DNA from: Mya arenaria
Lineage: Eukaryota > Mollusca > Bivalvia > Myida > Myidae
Direction of reading: 5' to 3'
NCBI RefSeq assembly: GCF_026914265.1
Contig: NC_069138.1
Location: forward strand, 34,960,598-35,024,597
DNA length: 64,000 nt
The position numbers and the translations under genes were made by a program. The notes beneath the pieces are model-generated. The model did not search any database. It saw only the letters and a list, made by a program, of their open reading frames with translations, and was not told the DNA's origin. Positions 1 to 11,010 of this stretch are shown piece by piece (within the stretch, counting starts at the first letter, position 1; each line of letters opens with the position of its first letter).

Positions 1-455
1 GATCCCAAGACTGGCAAGTAAGGGCCTTGGGTCCAATCTCCAGAGTGGCAAGCAGGGGCCTTAAGTTTACTCTCCAGAATGGCAAGCAGGGGCCTTAAGT
101 TCAATCTGCAGACTGGCAAGCAGGGCCTTAGGTTCGATCTCCAGACTGGCAAGTAGGGGTCTCATGTCAATTCCCAGACTGGCAAGCAGGGACCTTAGGT
201 TCCATCTCCAGACTAGCAGGGGCCATTAAGCCTTAGGTTCGATCTCCAGACTGGCAAGCAGGGACCTTAAGTTTGATCTCCAGACTGGCAAGAAGGGACC
301 TTAAGTTCCATCTCCAGACTGGCAAGCAGGGACCTTAGGTTCGATCTCCATACTGGAAAGAAGGATCTCCAGACTGGCAAGCAGAGCCTAAGGTCAATCC
401 CAAGACTGGCAAGAAACAGCCTTAGGTTTGATCTGAAGACCCCAAGACTGGCAAC
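1..455. repeat. Minisatellite, about 33-bp unit
   Basis: About a dozen degenerate direct repeats of a unit built on 'agactggcaagcaggg' followed by 'accttaggttcgatctcc'. Units differ by substitutions and small indels, so the array is not freshly expanded. It lies in the intron or 3' flank of the minus-strand calcium-sensor gene and starts before the window. Confidence 0.85.
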
Positions 456-1297
456 GCACTCTTTTGTGTCTAAATATTTTTTTATCAAACTATGGTCAGT
501 GCTTATTCAAGAATCTTTCATACAATTAAACTATCATATTGCATTTTTTTCTGTCAAACACTTTCTGTAAATTCTAAATGGCCAGGGGGATGTAGATTTA
601 ATATTCTACATAAAACTAGGTATATACGACATTATCTATAAACTATTAATTCGAGATACATATCAAAAGGGATATGTATTGAATGTAGGATAAATCATGT
701 GAATATTATGTGACATGTGTTGCCTGTGTTGATTTTTTTGTAATCATTCCTAACAGCTATTTGTTTTGTATACACTGAACAATTACAGAAAAAATCCATG
801 AATTATAGTCATCATTAAATCTGTCTTGTAGCTAAACCTGCAACTTGACAAGAGGTGTGTAAAACATAAATGCATTACTTCTTTATCACAGATTATCCAA
901 AAAGAGGGAGAAATAGCAATAATCTAATTGTGAAAACTATGATAAGCCCATGCATTATATAGTTATTATCTTTACATGAAAACTAAGTCAATTTCCATGC
1001 ATAATAGTGATGATCGGACATAAAGCTATGTATTTTATCATGTATCATAGTAATGATCTAAACATGAAAGCTTTATTAATTTCCATGCATTATAGTTATT
1101 ATGTGAACATGAAAACTATGTTAATTTCCATGTATTTGTTTTTGCCAATATAACACATCCTTACTGTTAACAAATATGCATTTTAAAACTCTTTGAAGGG
1201 GGGACACTTTTTTATAATTGTTTTTAAAAAACAAAGATAAAAGGGGGACAACTCTTACTTGTTTTTGAACATGTTAGACTTACACAGCAACACTAAC
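456..1297. other. AT-rich intron sequence, nothing recognised
   Basis: No exon-like segment with good splice sites was found on the minus strand that would continue the calcium-sensor reading frame, so the next exon probably lies left of the window. The sequence is AT-rich with some imperfect short repeats around 'tccatgcattatagt'. Confidence 0.5.
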
Positions 1298-4200
1298 CTC
1301 TTGTTTCAGGGCTCCGTTTGGACATTCTCGTAGAAAATCCTTGTACCTTGAAAAGTAAAACAGCCTTGTCATTACCAAATACTACAGTAGATAATGTGCC
1401 AGGATATATAGTAGGCTAGGCTAGGTATTACCCTAAGATAGATAATAAGCTCAGACAGATAGTATGCAAGGATAGATAATATGCCAAGATAGATAGTAAG
1501 CTAGGATAGATGTATACAAGGATAGATAGTAAGCTAGGATAGATGTATACAAGGATAGATAGTATGCTAGGACAGATGTATACAAGGATAGATAGTAAGC
1601 TAGGATAGATGTAAACAAGGATAGACAGTATGCTAGGATAGATGTATGCTAGGATAGATAGTAAGCTAGGATAGATGTATACTAGGATAGATAGTAAGCT
1701 AGGATAGATGTATGCTAGGATAGATAGTAAGCTAGGATAGATGTATACAAGGATAGATAGTAAGCTAGGATAGATGTATACAAGGATAGACAGTATGCTA
1801 GGATAGATGTATACTAGGATAGATAGTAAGCTAGGATAGATGTATGCTAGGATAGATAGTAAGCTAGGATATATGTATGCTAGGATAGATAGTAAGCTAG
1901 GATAGATGTATACAAGGATAGATAGTATGCTAGGATAGATGTATACAAGGATAGATAGTATGCTAGGACAGATGTTTGCTAAGATAGATAGTATGCTAGG
2001 ATAGATGTTTGCTAGGATAGATAGTATGCTAGGATAGATGTTTGCTAGGATAGATAGTATGCTGGGATAGATGTTTGCTAGGACAGATAGTATGCTAGGA
2101 TAGATGTTTGCTAGGATAGATAGTATGCTAGGATAGATGTTTGCTAGGACTGATAGCATGCTAGGATAGATGTTTGCTAGGATAGATAGTATGCTAGGAT
2201 AGATAGTATGCTAGGATAGATGTTTGCTATGATAGACAATATGCTAGGATATATAGTAAGCTTGGATAGATAGTATGCTAGGATAGATAGTATGCTAGGA
2301 TAGATGTTTGCTAGGATAGATAGTATGCTAGGATAGATGTTTGCTAGGATAGATAGTATGCTGGGATAGATGTTTGCTAGGACAGATAGTATGCTAGGAT
2401 AGATGTTTGCTAGGATAGATAGTATGCTAGGATAGATGTTTGCTAGGACTGATAGCATGCTAGGATAGATGTTTGCTAGGATAGATAGTATGCTAGGATA
2501 GATAGTATGCTAGGATAGATGTTTGCTATGATAGACAATATGCTAGGATATATAGTAAGCTTGGATAGATAGTATGCTAGGATAGATAGTATGCTAGGAT
2601 AGATGTTTGCTATGATAGACAATATGCTAGGATATATAGTAAGCTTGGATAGATAGTATGCTAGGATAGATAGTATGCTAGGATAGATGTTTGCTATGAT
2701 AGACAATATGCTAGGATATATAGTAAGCTTGGATAGATGTTTGCTAGGACAGATAGCATGCTAGGATAGATGTTTGCTAGGATAGATAGTATGCTAGGAT
2801 AGATAGTATGCTAGGATAGATGTTTGCTAGGATAGATAGTATGCTAGGATATATAGTAAGCTTGGATAGATAGTATGCTAGGATAGATAGTATGCTAGGA
2901 TAGATAGTATGCTTGGATAGATTGTATGCTAGGATATATAGTAAGCTTGGATAGATAGTATGCTAAGATATATAGTAGGATAGGCTAGATATTACCCTAA
3001 GATAGATAATAAGCTCAGACAGATTGTATGCAAGGATAGATAATATGCCAAGATAGATAGTATGCTAGGATAGATAGTATGCTAGGATAGATAGTATGCA
3101 AGGGTAGATAGTATGCTTGGATAGATAGTATGCTAGGATAGATAGTATGCTAGGATAGATAGTATGCTTGGATAGATTGTATGCATGGATAGATAGTATG
3201 CTAAGAAAGATAGTATGCTAGGATAGATAGTATGCTTGGATAGATTGTATGCATGGATAGATAGTATGCTTGGATAGATAGTATGCATGGATAGATAGTA
3301 TGCTTGGATAGATAGTATGTTATGATAGATAGTATGCTTGGATAGATAGTATGCATGGATAGATAGTATGCTTGGATAGATAGTATGCTTGGATAGATAG
3401 TATGCATGGATAGATAGTATGCTTGGATAGATAGTATGTTATGATAGATAGTATGCTAGGATAGATAGTATGCTTGGATAGATTGTATGCATGGATAGAT
3501 AGTATGTAAGGATAGATAGTATGTTAGGATAGATAGTATGCGTGGATATATTGTATGCATGGATAAATAGTATGTTATGATAGATAGTATGCTAGGATAG
3601 ATAGTATGCTAGGATAGATAGTATGCTTGGATAGATTGTATGCATGGATAGATAGTATGTTAGGATAGATAGTATGTTAGGATAGATAGTATGTTAGGAT
3701 AGATAGTATGCATGGATAGATAGTATGTTAGGATAGATAGTATGCTTGGATAGATAGTATGCATGGATAGATAGTATGCTTGGATAGATAGTATGCTTGG
3801 ATAGATAGTATGCATGGATAGATAGTATGCTTGGATAGATTGTATGCATGGATAGATAGTATGCTTGGATAGATAGTATGTTATGATAGATAGTATGCTT
3901 GGATAGATTGTATGCATGGATAGATAGTATGCTTGGATAGATAGTATGCTTGGATAGATAGTATGCATGGATAGATAGTATGCTTGGATAGATAGTATGT
4001 TATGATAGATAGTATGCTAGGATAGATAGTATGCTTGGATAGATTGTATGCATGGATAGATAGTATGTTAGGATAGATAGTATGTTAGGATAGATAGTAT
4101 GCTTGGATAGATAGTATGCATGGATAGATAGTATGTTAGGATAGATAGTATGTTATGATAGATAGTATGCTAGGATAGATAGTATGCTTGGATAGATTGT

Positions 4201-7200
4201 ATGCATGGATAGATAGTATGTTAGGATAGATAGTATGTTAGGATAGATAGTATGCTTGGATAGATTGTATGCATGGATAAATAGTATGTTAGGATAGATA
4301 GTATGTTATGATAGATAGTATGCTAGGATAGATAGTATGCTTGGATAGATTGTATGCATGGATAGATAGTATGTTAGGATAGATAGTATGTTAGGATAGA
4401 TAGTATGCTTGGATAGATTGTATGCATGGATAGATAGTATGCTAGGATAGATAGTATGCTAGGATAGATAGTATGCTAGGATATATAGTAGCTAAGAAAG
4501 ATAGTATGCTAAGAAAGATAGTATGCTAGGATATATTCTACACTTAAATAAAAAGTATGCAAGGATAGATATTATGCAGTGTAAGTAGTATGCTAGGATA
4601 GGTAGTATGCTAGGCAGACAGTATGCAATGATATATAATTTTAAGATTGGATGAAGAACCTCTGAAACATAATAATATATTACATACAGAGTAAGCAGCT
4701 TATATGTCATCATTGAGTTCAAGAGGTTATTACTGAGTATTAGGAACTCACGAGGTTGGCATGAATTACACAGAAACTCTAGAATATAAAATATTTTGTT
4801 AGGGGTGAGAGTGGTCTTATAGTAAGGCGTCTGCCTCTCATCCCAGAAGTTACAGTTTAAATCCCCACCAGAGAAACTTACTCTTCTTTGCTTTCCAAAA
4901 AGGACACAGTACCAGTACTTGTTTCTGCCTAGATAACACTCTGACATAAGAGACTTTTAACTGTCTTTAATTCACGAATAATACACAATCAATAAATTAG
5001 TATAAATCTTAACAAACAATGGGCAATTGTTCCGAACTTTTTAAAGTTAACAATGTTATAAACATCATTTATTGTTGTTAACTTTCAAATGGTTACTGCC
5101 ATGGATTTTTAATGGATACACTTACCATCTGCTGTATCTATAAAAAGATTTGAAACAACGGTTTCAGCTGTTCTTGTTGATATTTACATATAAGCACATC
5201 ATCAAAAACTCCCCATTTTAAATTTAATAATGACGTCGTTTATCACCTCGTTAACTTTAACAAAGTTCTGAAAAATCGGCTCTGGGATATTTAAGACTTA
5301 AAAGGGAGTCATTCTGTCATTTATGTTTTGTAAAATGCATTTTTTAATTACCAAATAAAGTGTGGAAAGTTATTAGGAGTGTTAAAATTAAAATTCTGAC
5401 TGCTGTAACCCTTCAACAAATGTTGATATTTGCTCAAATATTGTCTTTAAAGTCCACAATTTTGAAATGTATTACAAGCACGATTCAACAAAAGGTTGTT
5501 GTTTGATTGACATTATCATTTGATGCAACCAATGTTTTCAATAAAGGTTTAGATATCCATCAGCTTAATATGAGTCCGTGTGGGCGAGTGGATAAGGTGT
5601 CTGTTTTGTGTGTTTTTCTTGATTGCACTTGCATAGATTCGCTCTCCACTACAACCATTTTTTCTGTATAATTGTATTTTTGCTGCAATTTCAGTATCAA
5701 AGAGTAAAATAATTATATTATAATTGTTTTCAGAAGCATCACCAGGAAAAATTATTTTTGCAGCCATCTCATGAGCGAGTCCCTTTAAGATGCACTGTAA
5801 GATTACATATTTCATGATATTTGTTCCTACACACACAGACAATCCTAAACCAAGATGTCCACCTCCTTCATGCAAACAATGGAAATTGAGCATCTGTGTG
5901 TTGTGGCAACAGAACTGATTGGATGTTACTAAAAACAACGTTTTTGGGAGAATTCTATTAATTAAATGTTTGCGGAACCTTTAGAATTTGTCTTTTATCA
6001 GACAGACAGTTTGTTTGTGCTTTAATTAATGAAAGACAAATGGTTTGGTTTACGTTCTTGACCTTTGAAGTAAGAACTTCATTAACAATACAACTGTTTG
6101 CAAATGAACTTAGCATTCAAGTTTCTGAAGCATTGAAAGACTGTGGCTTGAAGTCAACCTTATCCATAATGTGAATTTAAATCAAGTACAAGATCTATAG
6201 CTCCACATAATTTTTTTTTAACTAAAGCCCTCAGCAATGTGGAATACACTTCAAAATATAAGGTTGAACTACCTACTGAAGGGCAACTCATACATCTGCA
6301 AAGCAACACAGTACATTGTATCATTTAAATTGACTAATAATAATTGTAGCTTTGATTTAATGCTCAAGAGAACTGCGCCATGACAAGCAAAACTCTTTGA
6401 AGTGCTGGAACTCTTTGAAGCCGCTGTTGGATGGTAAAATTGACATCTCAAGGGTGCAAAACTGCATTGTCATCTTGCTTTGTTTAACTAATTGATGAAG
6501 TATGTTTTGCTAAGTTTATTTTGCAAACAGTAGTCAAGGTCAACCAAACAAATTGTTCCAAAAGAACGGAATTGGAAAGCTTAAAGCTGAACTCTCACAG
6601 ATATAACATTTTTACAACTTTATTTTTTGTATTGGAAAGAGCAAATTTTTGTGTAAATATCTGCAAGCCAATATTTGAACGGAAATATGTTCAAAAATTA
6701 ATGTTTTATGGCTTAATCTGTTACTAACGGTTTAAGAAAAATGCATGAAACATCAATTTTTTAACTTGAATATAAAAATCTGCAATTTAATGTTTTGTCA
6801 GCAGTCTTATATAACTGGTTTCCATGGATTTAGGCAAAAATTGGCTTGTTCCAAGACAAAAAATAAAAAAACTTGTCAATACATTTAATCTGTGAGAGTG
6901 CAGCTTTAATAAGTATACAAAATAAAATAGACACACGGTGACCCCACATTAAGGTTTTTCGCTAAAAGTGATTAAATATCATTATTATTATTGCATAAAA
7001 TATGTGTTTTCGGTCCGTTATCGTGGTGTGTTAAAACTCAAAAACCCGGGCGTTATCGGTAGAAAATGTCGTTAATGCCCGGCTTTTTGTTTTACATAAG
7101 CGCAATCAGGGCCCGCATCATAACAATGGAGACTGAGCGACCTGGTTTCTGACCGAAAGTGGGTCAACAAAGCAAACTTTTGCACAAAAACATATTTCAG

Positions 7201-10200
7201 CATATATAGCTGTATACAAATATTAAAGAAATGAAATAAACCAGCTATAATAATAAATATAACTTCTGAGTTGTCTTTTCCTGGCAAGTTGAGGTGTGTT
7301 TACTAGATAGTACTTGCTGCAGTTGTTTTGACTATTTGTTTGCTTCAAAAGCACTAAATTAAGTCTAAAACGTTTACCTCCTCCTAATTTTAGTAATTTC
7401 TGATGATTTTATTCCATTACGTCGTATGCAATGAACAAAGAGTTTTAAAATATTTTTTTCTCTGATGCTGAAGATGTTGTACATTTTATCCAGAACATTT
7501 TTACTTTTTTCCGGTTTAAATAAGTTGCCAACACATATAAATGTAAAAGTAGGAATATATCGGTAATTATTCGATTACCCGATAGGTATTGTGTAGATAA
7601 TCCAAGTAATCAAGTAAATTTCTAAAAAAAAAACACTTTCAAATTGACTGAATACTGAAAAAAATGGCGTCGAAACAGAAATGAAACTGTCTAGTTATGT
7701 TGCGGCTCTAATCGAGCTTAATGTAAAACTTTTTCAATGACATCACTCATGACTTCACACAAGAACCTGTTATTGAGGTTATTTTGAACTAACTGTTTTT
7801 GTATTTTTGTGACATTTAACAGCTTGTTTTAACACATAAGTTACTCATGGCTACGCACTCTGGCTGTAAACCTTTTTGCGGACCTTTGCCGATGGTAACA
7901 ACCTCAAAAAGGTGTATTAACCCTATAAAAAGCCATGCTTTCTCTCAGAGTTAAAGCTGGACTCTCACAGATTGAACGTATTGACAAGTTTTTTATTGTT
8001 TGTCTTGGAACGAGCCAAATTTTGCGAAAATCCATGGAAACCAGTGATATAAGACTACTGACAAAAGATCAGATTGCAAATTTGTATATTTAAGTTCAAA
8101 AATTAATGTTTAATGCATTTTTCTTAAACCGTTAGTAACGGTTTAAGCCAAAAAACATTAATTTTCGAACGGAAATATGAAAATGTACGATCTGATTTTT
8201 TGTCAGCAGTCTTATATCACTTGTTTGTAGATATTTACGTAAAAGATTGCTTTTTCAAAGAAAAAAGTTGTTAAAATGGTAAATCTGTGAGAGTGCAGAG
8301 TTAAGGGCCATAACTGTATAACTCATTATTCAACTTCCTATATTGAACAATTGACCTTCATAGTTTCATGAGCTTTGGTCAAACCTTTTTTGACATACAG
8401 CAACAATGATTTGAAGAACACTTCCCGTGCTCAAAATTAGCAGAAGCCCACTAGCTCTGCACTGGTAAAATGCTCTCCATTTATTTTAGCTTGGTCCAAT
8501 TTTGAATTTTATATCACAGAGCTTGTTAAAAAAAATGATGCCACCGTTAAAACAAGTGTAAGAATTTGGGCTTGTTCATCAAAGAGTGACAGGCCAAGAA
8601 TCAAACCTGGGTCACCTTCGTGAGAAGCGAGTGCACAAACAATTGTGCAAACTGGACAATCTCAACTTAATATACATGCTCTCATTGGATATATGTAGAA
8701 ATAATCTAAGCAAAAATTAATGTTTCACACACAGCAGCTCTATGTAAATTGGATGCTTTCCCAGCACCAAACCCCCCCCCCCTCCAACCCCTACCCCATC
8801 CCCACCCATCCAACCTATGAGATTGAGGCATTATAATCAAGATTTATGATATATCAAGTATGGACTTACCAATGCTGTAGTTCTTTCTTGTTAACTGAAA
8901 TTAAAAAAAAATATATATATGTTGTTTTATAGTGAATTTCTCAATGTTATAAATACATCATTTTTTATCCTACTATGTTTTTTGTTGAAATTCCCATGCA
9001 AAATATTTCTCAAAATCCGACCGATACTTTTTTAAAGCTGCACTCTCACAGATTGAACATTTTGACAACTTTAAAAAAAAAATAGATTGCAGAATTTTAT
9101 ATTCAAGTTCAAACATTGATGTTGTATGCGTTTTTCTTAAACCGTTAGTAACGGTTTAAGCCTTAAAACATTAATTTTCGAACGGAAATATGAACAACTG
9201 GATCTGATCTTTTGTCAGCAATCTTTAACACTGGTTTGCAGATATTTACGCAAAAATTTGCTCTTTCCAAGACATAAAATAAAAAAGTTGTAAAAATGGT
9301 ATATCTGTGAGAGTGCAGCTTTAATAAAATGTTTACGTCAATAAAGCATCATAATAGACTGTTTCTTTTTTGGTATTAAGATATTTGATCTGTTTGATGT
9401 TAAAAGCCCTTAATTCATCAAATGCATTTCACATACATGCCATATTTCTGAGAGGCTTCCCAGGGGATTTTGGTCTGAGTTCCAAGGGATTTTGATTCTG
9501 ATTACATTTTTACACAGCGAAATTTTGCACAATATCTACGATTATGATATAGAAATAAATACAGAAACTCACTTAAATTACAATTAATTTTTGGACTTAG
9601 TCATCATGGTCCTTCATGGAATTTCACATTCATAATATTATGGATGCTTTCCACTGTCAACCTAATCTGCTAGTTTAAAAAAAAAAAATGTTTATTTTAT
9701 TTTTTTTAGATTCCAGGGAATATGGATCCCCTGGCGGGGGACCAGGGGATGCGTCAGAATTCTGGGGATTTTTCCCTCTGCCTGGGGAAATGGCATGTAT
9801 GATTTAAAAAAAATATTAGATTTTTATTTTGTTCTAATAAAAAAATTCTAACAACAGCTTAAATTTAAAGTTTTCTCTCAATCTTTCAATAAGAGGACAC
9901 AGGACTTTGATATTGGTTTCTCTTAATTGTCTACAAGATATAATGTGAAAATAAAAACAGTATGAAATATAAATAAACTTCTATTACAAGTCACTTATAA
10001 TATCTTGATCAATATTTTTTCAAAACAAACTATTGACTTTTAATTAAAAAAGTTGTTTGTTTTCCAAATTTGTATATAAACACATCCAAAAAATATGCTA
10101 GGGCTAAATCTACTCTCAATGGTATACATACATTCAAAAGTATGTAAAAACAAAGCATTTACTGGAATATCTATATTTATTTTACATAAATATATATGTC

Positions 10201-10534
10201 TGATATGTATTTTTTTTTAAATAATAAATGGTGAATGAATGTATGACAAAAAGGAGTGAAACAGCAAATACTCAGAGATACTGTTTAAGTTTAAAGACTA
10301 TGAATTATTCATTTGAGGCTCTGACCAATAACAAATCCTACTCCCAGTTGGAGGGCATACTTTATTATATTGTGTCGCTTATATTCCGATTAACCTTTTT
10401 CTGATAATTATACTTCACCATAATTGGCAATTAGCAAGAGATTAAAACGAGCATCATTGGAACAACTTACAGTATGTGCAGCTTATGAGATCCTTGATTT
10501 CTGAGGAACTTAATTTACTCGCGCGTTTCCCCAT
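1298..10534 (-). CDS. NCS-1/frequenin-like neuronal calcium sensor, N-terminal part (3 exons)
   Basis: Calcium-sensor of the NCS family (myristoylated EF-hand proteins acting at membranes; frequenin/NCS-1, recoverin and GCAP relatives). Three minus-strand exons join in frame. Exon 1, 10534-10471, starts ATG and encodes MGKRASKLS up to ..SCTY. Exon 2, 8894-8870, is only 25 nt and encodes FNKKELQH. Exon 3, 1346-1298, gives WYKDFLRECPNGALKQE. Donors are GTAAGT, GTAAGT and GTTAGT; acceptors are TTTCAG and TTCAAG. All phases fit (1, 2, 0). The start has the MGKxxSKL myristoylation signature, the TYF segment, and the degenerate first EF-hand 'WYKxFLxxCPxG' typical of the family, which carries C-P in the loop and does not bind calcium in known members. 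The remaining EF-hands lie beyond the left edge. Which NCS paralogue this is cannot be decided from about 45 residues. Confidence 0.87.
1428..4540. repeat. GATA-rich minisatellite, 17/16-bp units, 33-bp higher order
   Basis: More than 150 units based on 'ggatagatagtatgcta' (17 bp). In the left third they alternate with a 16-bp variant, giving a 33-bp unit. Because 33 is a multiple of three, the minus strand reads as an open frame of repeated SILSILANIYP, which is a by-product. The boundary motif near 1400-1500 ('ggtattaccctaagatagat') recurs near 2975-3060, so a block of over 1.5 kb was itself duplicated. The array lies in the 7.5 kb intron between exons 2 and 3 of the calcium-sensor gene. 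Confidence 0.93.
4800..4970 (+). mobile_element. tRNA-derived SINE (degenerate)
   Basis: The head 'gtggtcttatagtaagg' resembles a tRNA A box, and 'acagtttaaatccccacc' a B box about 40 nt later. The tail 'ccaaaaaggacacagtac' with 'gtttctgcct' resembles a body I associate with bivalve SINEs. No poly(A) or target duplication was defined. The family was not identified. Confidence 0.55.
5021..5285. mobile_element. MITE, family with CGATTGTTCAGAAC-type ends (copy 1)
   Basis: The left end 'caattgttccgaac' and the right end 'gttctgaaaaatcggc' are inverted repeats. Inside each end lies 'aaagttaaca' or its complement. The same ends bound the element at 19155-19383, and a nested copy occurs near 62815-63640. 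There is no coding capacity. Confidence 0.6.
5570..5665 (+). mobile_element. Possible tRNA-like SINE head
   Basis: 'gtgggcgagtggataagg' fits a tRNA A box and 'agattcgctctcc' is a weak B box about 55 nt downstream, as in a serine/leucine-type tRNA. The acceptor arms do not pair well, so this is more likely a SINE relic than a tRNA gene. Confidence 0.35.
6581..6909. mobile_element. TTAA-flanked foldback MITE (copy 1)
   Basis: Starts 'ttaaagctgaactctcacag' and ends 'ctgtgagagtgcagctttaa', a terminal inverted repeat of about 21 bp with TTAA at each outer edge. An internal palindrome around 'gttactaacggtttaag' lets the whole element fold. Three further copies occur in the window. No transposase is present, so it is non-autonomous. 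The TTAA edges are compatible with a piggyBac-type target but could be part of the repeat. Confidence 0.8.
7951..8304. mobile_element. TTAA-flanked foldback MITE (copy 2)
   Basis: Same family as 6581-6909. It begins 'ttaaagctggactctcacag' and ends 'ctgtgagagtgcagagttaa'. The centre contains 'aaaccgttagtaacggttta'. Confidence 0.8.
9032..9324. mobile_element. TTAA-flanked foldback MITE (copy 3)
   Basis: Begins 'ttaaagctgcactctcacag' and ends 'ctgtgagagtgcagctttaa', perfect 20-bp inverted ends and the cleanest copy of the family. It is shorter than copies 1 and 2. It lies just upstream (minus strand) of the 25-nt calcium-sensor exon. Confidence 0.85.
9432..9801. mobile_element. Foldback MITE with CATACATGCCAT ends
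   Basis: The left end 'catacatgccatatttc' is the inverted complement of the right end 'aaatggcatgtatg'. Next to each end are G-rich/C-rich arms ('cccaggggatttt', 'ggggatttttccc'). No ORF. It lies in intron 1 of the calcium-sensor gene. Confidence 0.65.
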
Positions 10535-11010
10535 GTTATGACTTCATTTCTCGCCAGGAACACGCAGAACAGATTAATTATCCAGCCATTCCACACGACG
10601 GCCGTCGGTTTCCTGGCCACCTGCAGCCATTTTAATTGTCAACTATTGATCATATGACAGTCACGTGACAAATTACCTGGCTCAGCAGCTAAAAGCGCGT
10701 GCACTTTCCCGCCAATCTGTCAATTCGCGAACAAACATTAAAAAGTAATTTTGAGCGGACACTACACGAATATTCCAAATATTTCAGTTACTGTAACGTC
10801 GTTCTATTTTTCATCTATTGCTAGTTACTTTCAAGGAATCTAAAATATCCGTCTGAGAACGCGAGAATCTGTCAATATGGTATTGTCATATTGTGGAAAA
10901 GCAATCTCCCGTTTCCAATGTAATAGAATACCTTCCCACGTAGCAATTCCTTGAACACAAGAGAGCAGCCTCACACGCATGAGAAATGTGCGTTTCTCTG
11001 TCTATGAGAC
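10535..11010 (-). promoter_or_regulatory. Probable 5' leader/promoter of the calcium-sensor gene
   Basis: Upstream of the minus-strand ATG at 10534 the base composition becomes locally richer in GC and CpG. A perfect palindromic E-box, GTCACGTGAC, lies at 10660-10669, the sequence recognised by MiT/TFE (TFEB-type) bHLH factors. A short upstream reading frame of 18 codons (10630-10574, MAAGGQETDGRR..) precedes the main start. The transcription start is not identified. Confidence 0.4.

Noticed and set aside
1-455. Possible CRISPR-like array
   Set aside because: Repeats are contiguous and degenerate with no unique spacers of fixed size, and the context is eukaryotic.
1428-2706. Long minus-strand frames of repeated SILSILANIYP (up to 243 codons)
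   Set aside because: They are by-products of a 33-bp minisatellite unit (multiple of three, no stops), with no domain and inside an intron.
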